Positions 15,207 to 20,135 of a stretch of 20,135 nucleotides of DNA are shown piece after piece; position 1 is the stretch's first letter, and the number at the start of each line of letters is the position of its first letter. The stretch lies in contig CBDVBZ010000062.1 of NCBI GenBank assembly GCA_965372355.1, forward strand, positions 1 to 20,135, written 5' to 3'. Both the position numbers and the translations under genes were made by a program. The DNA is from CBDVBZ01 sp965372355 (lineage in GTDB: Bacteria; Krumholzibacteriota; Krumholzibacteriia; WVZY01). Under the pieces are notes generated by a model. That model saw nothing but the letters and a program-made list of their open reading frames with translations. It had not been told where the DNA came from and did no database searches.

Positions 15207-15806
15207 ATGGGATCCGAACAGTCCGGTCTTGGATCGGTCTTATTCAGAAAATCGCGTCTCGCGGTTCTAAGTCTCCTGTATCTGAACGCGGACGAGCGCT
15301 TCTACCTCCGTCAGATCGTGAACCTAACAGGACGGGGTATGGGTGCCGTACAGCGTGAGGTGCAGACTCTAAGCGAGAGTGGCCTTATCCTGAAGGAACG
15401 CGAAGGCCGGCAGGTCTATTATCAAGCCAATCGGGACTGCCCCATTTTTGAAGAGCTGAAGGCCATCCTCGTCAAGACGGCTGGTCTCGCTGATGTCCTT
15501 CGCGACCGTCTCGCACCACTCGCCGACCGATGCCGGATTGCTTTCGTGTTTGGTTCATTTGCCGAAGGTCTTGATAGCGCCGTTAGCGACATTGACGTGA
15601 TGATCGTCGGCGATGTCTCTTTCGCGGCCGTCAGCGACGCTCTGGGTGACCTGCAAACAGAGCTGCGTCGTGAAGTAAATCCAACCGTATATGGTGTAAT
15701 GGAATTCATGGAGAAACTTTCCACACCGTTTATTGCTTCTGTTATGAAAAAGCCAAAGGTGTTCCTGATTGGAGACGAGGATGAGCTTGCGCGATTGGCT
15801 CGCTAA
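15207..15806 (+). CDS. Winged-helix / MNT-type nucleotidyltransferase fusion (probable antitoxin and autorepressor)
   Basis: A 199-residue protein. Residues 10-75 form a winged helix-turn-helix (FYLRQIVNLTGRGMGAVQRE, then LSESGLILKEREGRQVYYQ). Residues 108-190 form a minimal nucleotidyltransferase (MNT) domain with GSFAEG at 116-121 and the metal-binding D128-x-D130 (SDIDVMIVGD). In known HEPN/MNT pairs the MNT protein is the antitoxin, which can nucleotidylate the HEPN toxin; here the same chain also carries DNA binding. ATG 15207 is preferred because GGAGGG lies 6 nt upstream; an in-frame TTG at 15174 overlaps the -10 box and is unlikely. The 3' end overlaps the HEPN gene by 26 nt, so the two are translationally coupled. 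Confidence 0.85.
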   Translation: MGSEQSGLGSVLFRKSRLAVLSLLYLNADERFYLRQIVNLTGRGMGAVQREVQTLSESGLILKEREGRQVYYQANRDCPIFEELKAILVKTAGLADVLRDRLAPLADRCRIAFVFGSFAEGLDSAVSDIDVMIVGDVSFAAVSDALGDLQTELRREVNPTVYGVMEFMEKLSTPFIASVMKKPKVFLIGDEDELARLAR

Positions 15807-16236
15807 CCGGTGGCTGGTCGAGCACGAAACCAACGCCGAGGAAATCGCGAATCTCCTGGCACTGGCCGACCGCGATCTCCGTGATGCCCGATCTCAAGAA
15901 CTGAGCGTGGACTGGAGATTCAACATCGCTTACAACGCAGCTCTGCAATTGGCGGCTACAGCGCTGGCTGCCGCTGGATACCGTGTTTCACGAAGTGGAC
16001 CACATCATCATGGAGTTATTCAAAGCTTGGTGCACACCATCGGTGCGGATGAAAATACTGTTCGGTTGCTTGATCGGTTTCGTAAAAAACGAATTGTTGC
16101 CGAATATGACTCGGTAGGAACGATATCCGAGAAGGAAGCAGTCGAAATATTCGATCTGGCACTTTCGCTTCGGCAGCGTGTTTCGGATTGGTTGCGGCGT
16201 ACACACCCTACACTTTTAGGCGAGGACAGCACATAA
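15781..16236 (+). CDS. HEPN-domain protein, probable toxin partner
   Basis: A 151-residue, all-helical protein in the second position of a HEPN/MNT pair, overlapping the MNT gene by 26 nt. The segment RFRKKRIVAEYDSVG (99-113) is the conserved HEPN helix motif. In RNase-type HEPN toxins the motif is R-x4-6-H. Here R104-x4-Y109 occupies that place, as in the 'RNxAxYD' subgroup, so nuclease activity is uncertain. ATG 15781 is preserved 6 nt after GGAG; an in-frame TTG at 15769 is an alternative start. No other enzymatic motif is visible. The pair lies between repeat copies D and E, as TA-like cargo often does. Confidence 0.8.
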   Translation: MSLRDWLANRWLVEHETNAEEIANLLALADRDLRDARSQELSVDWRFNIAYNAALQLAATALAAAGYRVSRSGPHHHGVIQSLVHTIGADENTVRLLDRFRKKRIVAEYDSVGTISEKEAVEIFDLALSLRQRVSDWLRRTHPTLLGEDST

Positions 16237-16270
16237 TTCTGATAGACCACGAACGACGATACAGAACAGG

Positions 16271-16457
16271 TCGGCGGCCCCAACGAAATTCGAACCTCAT
16301 TAATGATAAATAAAATTGCCCCGCAACATAACTCGTTGCAGGGCGATCGTCTAAGTCTATGGAGGGCCAGACGATACGAACCTCGAACTTTTGAACCGGT
16401 CGTACAGGCCCTACTCTCCGCATAGAAGCCCGTCTCAGAGACTCCAACCCCAAAATC
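16271..16457 (-). repeat. Dispersed repeat copy E (most complete copy)
   Basis: In order: TCGGCGGCCCCAACGAAATT with CGAACCTC (16271-16298, tRNA-end-like); imperfect hairpin ATTGCCCCGCAAC / GTTGCAGGGCGAT (16315-16327 and 16335-16347); TGGAGGGCCAGACGATACG (16360-16378, second tRNA-end-like part); and the 83-bp block 16375-16457 that is nearly identical to copy H. The repeat ends exactly at the base before the stop codon of the serine hydrolase gene. The gap between the HEPN stop and that gene holds nothing else. Confidence 0.85.
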
Positions 16458-17942
16458 TTACTTGTCGCTACTTCGACCGACTCGTTCGAAGTACTGATTC
16501 GCCAACCTCATCCCGACGATCTCGCCAGAACCGTCACTCTCAAACGTGACGACTTCGCCGGTTTCATCAAAGCCGTCGCCCTCCACACGGAAGGCACGAG
16601 TTCGTTCTGGAACGAGTGTTAGCAAGTACTCCCCGGGATTTTCTGCTTGCGAGTAGATCAGAACGAGGTTCCCCTTCATCATTAGGATCCTTAGATCCGT
16701 CCACCACGCACGGTATGTCCCTACATACCGATTCCATTCCGGATCTGGCTCAACATTCTGATGAGGTGATTCTGTTGCTTTTTCTATCGCGGGTGCAATC
16801 CATGCGAAAGCCTTATCGACGATGCTATACGACTGACCCGGAAAGACCCTACTGTCGACCGCATTGGTGAGTGCGATAACCGCCACCTTCTCCCGGGGGC
16901 TTAGATAGAAAGCACTGCGGTAGCCGCCAACTAAACCTCCGTGTCCAACGAGATCGCGATCGGGTGTGTGCCAGAGTTCGAAGCCCAGGCCCCAGCCCCA
17001 TTCCCAGCTCGGATGTAACCACTGCACCGACTGCATCTCGCGAAGCGTATAAGGCTTGAGCACCTCGGTCGTTCCTCCGTCTAGAAGTCTGAACTGCCAT
17101 GAGGCTAAGAGGGCCAGATCGTTCACCGTGGCCGAGAACCCAGCTGCCGGCGTGATTCCCCGAGTCTCCGAATATGGCAATACATCACGGGTTCCATCCG
17201 GCATACGCCTTCCGTAACCCGTCGCGAGCCGAGCCCGCGCTTCCTCAGAAAGATCAGAGAACGTGCCATTCATGGACAAGGGTTCGAGAATCTGTTCGCG
17301 AACAAACTGCTCAAAGGACGTGTCGGCAACTGCTGCCACCAACTCACCGGCCACTGCAAAGCCAAGGTTGGAGTACTTAAACCTCGACTGCGTTGGCAGA
17401 ACCAAGTCCTGGTGTTGGATGCCCTCAGCGATCTGGGCTGACGAGGGAAACTCGAAGGTAGTCCAATACGATGAGAGAGGCTCCCCAGGTAGTCCCGAGG
17501 TGTGCGTCAACAAGTGGCGAATGGTAATCGAAGGGACATCGGTATATGTGTTCCTTGGTCGAAACCATGGCAGATACGTATCTACTTTGTCATCAAGCCG
17601 GAGCCTGCCTTCATCACGTAGCCTGAGAACTGCGATGCTGGTAAACAGTTTCGAGATCGAGCCAATTCGATAGATGGTCTCAGATGTTACTGGAAGTCGT
17701 CTTTCCAGATCAGCGAAGCCATAGCCGCGAGACCAAACGAGTTCTTGGTCATGAACGATCGCCAGAGATATTCCCGGTAAGCCCTGGTAAGTCATTTGGC
17801 TCTCAACATACGCCTCAAGGAGACTGATCGCCGCGGCAACGTCCGGATTCTCGGCGATAGGACTGGAGGTTTGAGACCTCGCGTTCCCGGCGTAAGTGAA
17901 AAGAAAACAGCACATCAATGCAGCAACTTGCGTTGTCTTCAT
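16458..17942 (-). CDS. Exported serine hydrolase of the beta-lactamase (class C / PBP4*-like) family
   Basis: A 494-residue protein with a signal peptide (MKTTQVAALMCCFLFTYAG, cut near NARSQ). All three catalytic motifs of the serine beta-lactamase/D-Ala-carboxypeptidase/esterase fold are present: S95-I-S-K98, Y190-S-N192 and H334-G-G336 (the KTG equivalent). A C-terminal domain of about 100 residues with 'YVGTYRAWW' and ending GMRLANQYFERVG is the lipocalin-like tail common in such peptidases and esterases. The substrate (D-amino peptide, ester or beta-lactam) cannot be told from sequence, and I would not call it a resistance gene. ATG 17942 follows GAGG with 8 nt spacing. It is monocistronic, minus strand, between repeat copies E and F. 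Lower GC than katG. Confidence 0.92.
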   Translation of the reverse strand: MKTTQVAALMCCFLFTYAGNARSQTSSPIAENPDVAAAISLLEAYVESQMTYQGLPGISLAIVHDQELVWSRGYGFADLERRLPVTSETIYRIGSISKLFTSIAVLRLRDEGRLRLDDKVDTYLPWFRPRNTYTDVPSITIRHLLTHTSGLPGEPLSSYWTTFEFPSSAQIAEGIQHQDLVLPTQSRFKYSNLGFAVAGELVAAVADTSFEQFVREQILEPLSMNGTFSDLSEEARARLATGYGRRMPDGTRDVLPYSETRGITPAAGFSATVNDLALLASWQFRLLDGGTTEVLKPYTLREMQSVQWLHPSWEWGWGLGFELWHTPDRDLVGHGGLVGGYRSAFYLSPREKVAVIALTNAVDSRVFPGQSYSIVDKAFAWIAPAIEKATESPHQNVEPDPEWNRYVGTYRAWWTDLRILMMKGNLVLIYSQAENPGEYLLTLVPERTRAFRVEGDGFDETGEVVTFESDGSGEIVGMRLANQYFERVGRSSDK

Positions 17943-18262
17943 TCGTCAAACCTCACAGTTTTGCCGAGCCACGGACTTCTCCTCAGCTTGAATTCGGCAG
18001 GGGAAATACTTCCCTTTTGCTTCCTCCGAAAGCCAGTAGTTGGGGATCTTCTGATGCTCTTGAACCGCCGGTTTCGTGATCAATCAATCTGATGCAACCT
18101 GACACTGGGGTATTCGATCTCCACTGTCGAGGTAATTACGATCTTGAGCAAACGCCGGAGTAGAAACCGCTACGGGATCCGCGCCCCGGGTTGGACTCGA
18201 ATATAATTGCCATTGCTCGCACGGGGCTGTGCATCTCATTATTATGACATAAGTTAAATATG

Positions 18263-18292
18263 TGTAGCGTCCCCGACAGGATTTGAACCTCG
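18263..18292 (-). repeat. Dispersed repeat copy F, left part (tRNA-end-like)
   Basis: TGTAGCGTCCCCGACAGG then ATTTGAACCTCG. On the minus strand it reads CGAGGTTCAAATCCTGTCGGGGACGCTACA without interruption, like a T-arm plus acceptor end with the GCCA changed to GCTA. The remainder of the repeat begins again at 18460. Confidence 0.6.
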
Positions 18293-18468
18293 TCCAACGA
18301 AGCAACGAAGAGGAGAGGCGCGGGGCTTCGTACGGATGGTCTTCACGGTAACGAAATGCTGCAGTAAACCTTTTAACTATCCCAGATCCGAAGCTTTCGC
18401 ATCTCTATGGCAATGAATCTAGCCGACCGGCAGCAGTGTCGAACATCCATACGTCGACCACCTCGTCC
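18287..18468. mobile_element. 164-bp insertion-like block inside repeat F, flanked by 9-bp direct repeats
   Basis: ACCTCGTCC occurs at 18287-18295 and again at 18460-18468, exactly where copy F is split compared with copy E. The 164 bp between them (18296-18459) have no open frame. They start with an inverted repeat ACGAAGC/GCTTCGT (18297-18303 and 18325-18331). The 9-bp repeats look like a target-site duplication, but the block shows no terminal inverted repeats. Confidence 0.35.
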
Positions 18469-18470
18469 GA

Positions 18471-18576
18471 AAACAAAATCGCCCCGCAGCGCAAAACGTT
18501 GCAGGGCGATCATCTAAGTGTACGGCGGGGCAAACGATACTTGAATCAAAGTCTCCGGAACAGCCGGGGCGGTTCA
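18471..18576 (-). repeat. Dispersed repeat copy F, right part
   Basis: Imperfect hairpin ATCGCCCCGCAGCG / CGTTGCAGGGCGAT (18478-18491 and 18497-18510), then CATCTAAGTGTACGGCGGGG and the segment 18524-18576, which matches copy G (8752-8804) with about 4 differences. Hairpin and spacer match copy E closely, including the same C-A mismatch in the stem. Confidence 0.8.
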
Positions 18577-18577
18577 C

Positions 18578-18611
18578 AGCGGGCCGCCCCACTTGCGAAG
18601 GGCGGCCCGCT
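18578..18611 (-). terminator. 12-bp GC hairpin behind the vWA gene
   Basis: AGCGGGCCGCCC (18578-18589), loop of 10, GGGCGGCCCGCT (18600-18611), a perfect stem. It starts 35 bp past the stop of the vWA gene and adjoins repeat F just as a different GC hairpin adjoins repeat G. No U-tract follows on the minus strand, so its role as terminator is uncertain. Confidence 0.5.
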
Positions 18612-18646
18612 CTGGGCGAAGGAGAGCGCCCATGCTCCCCGCATGG

Positions 18647-20135
18647 TTACCGCCGACCCACCGCCGGCGTCGTGAGGATTTCCGCTATTTCGGCGAGGCT
18701 GACGAATTCCGCCCGGTAGCCGTGGGGATCCTCGCCCCTCGCCGCGCGCGCTGTGAAGACGACATGCGCCATCGTGGCGTCGCCCTTGTGTTTCGAGTCG
18801 CGAAGGATCATGCCGAACTCCGCGACGGCCGCCGAGAAGCGGAAGTTCTCCGAGGCGTCCGCGAAGCGAGTGTTGCGGTCTTTCACGACCTCAGAAAGCG
18901 GACGGCTTCGGCTTTCCGTCGGTGGCTTGTAGCGAAATGAAACCGTGAGCAGTTCCGAGCTTCGACGGGCGCCGTCTCGGACGGTGAGGTCGCTATACTT
19001 GAGCGGCCTTTCAGACCGATCATCCTCGCGGTCGGTGAGCGTGATTTCGTACAACGCCGTCACCGAGTGCCCGGCGCCAAGCTCACCGGCATCCTTCGTA
19101 TCATCGTCGAAATCCCGGTCCTGCAGGATGCGGTTCTCGTACCCGAGCAGTCGGTACGACGACACGCGGGCGGGATTGAACTCGACCTGCAGCTTGACAT
19201 CTTTGGCGATCGTGAGCAAGGTTGCGCCCATCTCGTTGATCAGCACCTTCTTCGCCTCGATGATGTTGTCGATGTAGGCGAAGTGGCCGTTGCCCTTGTC
19301 GGCGATCTTCTCCATTTTGGAGTCCTTGAGGTTGCCCTGGCCGAAACCGAGAACGGTGAGGAACACGCCGCTTTGGCGCTTTTCCTCGATGAGCCGCACC
19401 ATGTCGCCATCGCTCGACATGCCGACGTTGAAATCACCGTCGGTAGCGAGGATGATGCGGTTATTGCCGTCCTCGAGAAAATTCTCCTGGGCAACCTGAT
19501 AGGCGAGCCGGATCCCGGCGCCACCGGCGGTCGAACCGCCCGCCTGCAGGCGATCGATGGCACAGAGGATCTGATCCTTATGGCTGCCACTGGTTGAGGG
19601 CAGGACGAGCCCGGCGGCGCCCGCGTAGACGACGATCGCGACGCGATCCTCGCGACGGAGGTTATCGACGAGCAGTCGGAACGACGACTTCAGGAGTGGC
19701 AGCTTGTTGGGCTGGTTCATCGAACCCGAGACGTCGATGAGAAAAACGATGTTGCTCGGCGGCAGATCCTCAATCTCGACGCGCTCCCCCTGGAGCCCGA
19801 TGTGGACCAGCTTGTGCTCGCGGTTCCACGGACACTCGGCCACTTCGGTCGTGATCGAAAACGGATGCCTTCCGCGCGGGTTGGGATAATCGTAGTCGAA
19901 ATAGTTGATCAGCTCTTCGATGCGCACCGCATCGGCCGGTGGCAGCTCCCCACCGGTGATGAAGCGGCGCACGTTTCCGTACGACGCCGCGTCGACGTCG
20001 ATGGAGAAGGTCGAGAGCGGTTTGTCGAGCGTGGACAAGAACTCGTTCTCGCTGATGTTGTCGTAGGATTCGAACCCGGGCGACCGCCAACCGACAGGGG
20101 GACGCTCGCACCAATAACCCCTTTTCTGCATCGCG
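18647..20135 (-). CDS. YfbK-like von Willebrand factor type A protein (5' end outside window)
   Basis: The 3' 495 codons of a minus-strand gene. Order of domains: the N-terminal vWF_A-associated region (about 25-120, with NEFLSTLDKPLSTFSIDVD), a vWA domain (about 126-300) with the MIDAS motif D133-V-S-G-S137 and ATDGDFN, and a C-terminal DUF3520-type region (about 310-490). This is the arrangement of YfbK-like proteins, which are usually exported or lipid-anchored and bind proteins through a metal ion; the partner is unknown. The frame is open through the window edge. The first ATG (20131) lacks a signal peptide, whereas family members normally have one plus further N-terminal sequence, so the true start is most likely outside the window. 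Confidence 0.9.
   Translation of the reverse strand, partial: AMQKRGYWCERPPVGWRSPGFESYDNISENEFLSTLDKPLSTFSIDVDAASYGNVRRFITGGELPPADAVRIEELINYFDYDYPNPRGRHPFSITTEVAECPWNREHKLVHIGLQGERVEIEDLPPSNIVFLIDVSGSMNQPNKLPLLKSSFRLLVDNLRREDRVAIVVYAGAAGLVLPSTSGSHKDQILCAIDRLQAGGSTAGGAGIRLAYQVAQENFLEDGNNRIILATDGDFNVGMSSDGDMVRLIEEKRQSGVFLTVLGFGQGNLKDSKMEKIADKGNGHFAYIDNIIEAKKVLINEMGATLLTIAKDVKLQVEFNPARVSSYRLLGYENRILQDRDFDDDTKDAGELGAGHSVTALYEITLTDREDDRSERPLKYSDLTVRDGARRSSELLTVSFRYKPPTESRSRPLSEVVKDRNTRFADASENFRFSAAVAEFGMILRDSKHKGDATMAHVVFTARAARGEDPHGYRAEFVSLAEIAEILTTPAVGRR

Larger units (their letters stand above)
17943..18646. other. Repeat-rich gap between serine hydrolase and vWA gene
   Basis: 704 bp without a credible gene. 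It starts with the 5' region of the serine hydrolase, including the small palindrome GGGAAATACTTCCC (17999-18014 region), but I see no clear promoter. From 18263 on it holds repeat copy F, split by an insertion-like block, and a strong GC hairpin. Confidence 0.5.

Noticed and set aside
16208..16453. Pair of minus-strand ORFs (also 10109-10444) both starting MGLESLRRASMRRVG
   Set aside because: They are the translation of the 83-bp DNA repeat. The frames diverge as soon as the repeat ends, and no ribosome site or homology is seen.
15000..18520. Integron attC sites
   Set aside because: The hairpins and cassette-like layout suggest it, but none of the repeats shows the RYYYAAC/GTTRRRY core pairs in the right places, and there is no integron integrase in the window.
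8700..18611. CRISPR array
   Set aside because: The repeats are kilobases apart, vary in length and have whole genes between them; there are no cas genes.

Overview
This is a bacterial chromosomal segment of about 20 kb, fairly GC-rich, with single genes or very short operons on both strands. No rRNA, complete tRNA or CRISPR array is visible. The 885-residue cytochrome ends in an 'NHPNPFNPSTTIRYSL' (FlgD-Ig / type-A-sorting-like) domain. That tail is typical of Bacteroidota and of candidate phyla of the FCB group and its neighbours (Krumholzibacteria, Eisenbacteria, Zixibacteria). Together with a stand-alone ATP-pyrophosphatase subunit of GMP synthase, it suggests an uncultivated member of such a lineage. 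This assignment is inference.

Left part (1-8640), ordinary chromosome. A GNAT-like protein of unknown function (minus) is followed by an exported six-heme c-type cytochrome with its own promoter (minus), a 65-codon remnant resembling the tail of a class III aminotransferase, and the ATP-PPase subunit of GMP synthase (minus). Next come an unrecognised helical-repeat protein (plus) and a secreted zinc amidase with LysM-like repeats (minus).

Middle and right part (8641-18646), accessory region. The genes are a DUF438-hemerythrin-PAS protein (minus), a DUF4143-type AAA ATPase that looks leaderless (plus), a periplasmic catalase-peroxidase KatG (plus), a wHTH-MNT/HEPN toxin-antitoxin-like pair with a palindromic operator inside its promoter (plus), and an exported serine hydrolase of the beta-lactamase/esterase fold (minus). 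The spaces between them hold a dispersed repeat family. Each full copy carries a segment that, read on the minus strand, resembles the T-arm plus acceptor end of a tRNA (ending GGGGACGCCA or CTGGCCCGCCA). It is followed by an imperfect hairpin and then by a second tRNA-end-like segment or a strong GC hairpin. Copies lie near 8.70, 10.36, 10.59, 11.97, 12.19, 15.00, 16.27 and 18.27-18.61 kb, all in one orientation, so the accessory genes sit between direct repeats like modules. A short reverse-transcriptase-like remnant near 10.2 kb is the only trace of a mobile enzyme.

Right edge (18647-20135): the 3' part of a YfbK-like von Willebrand factor A protein on the minus strand, whose 5' end lies outside the window.

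The repeat array and the autoregulated wHTH-MNT/HEPN pair are the parts most worth a second look.
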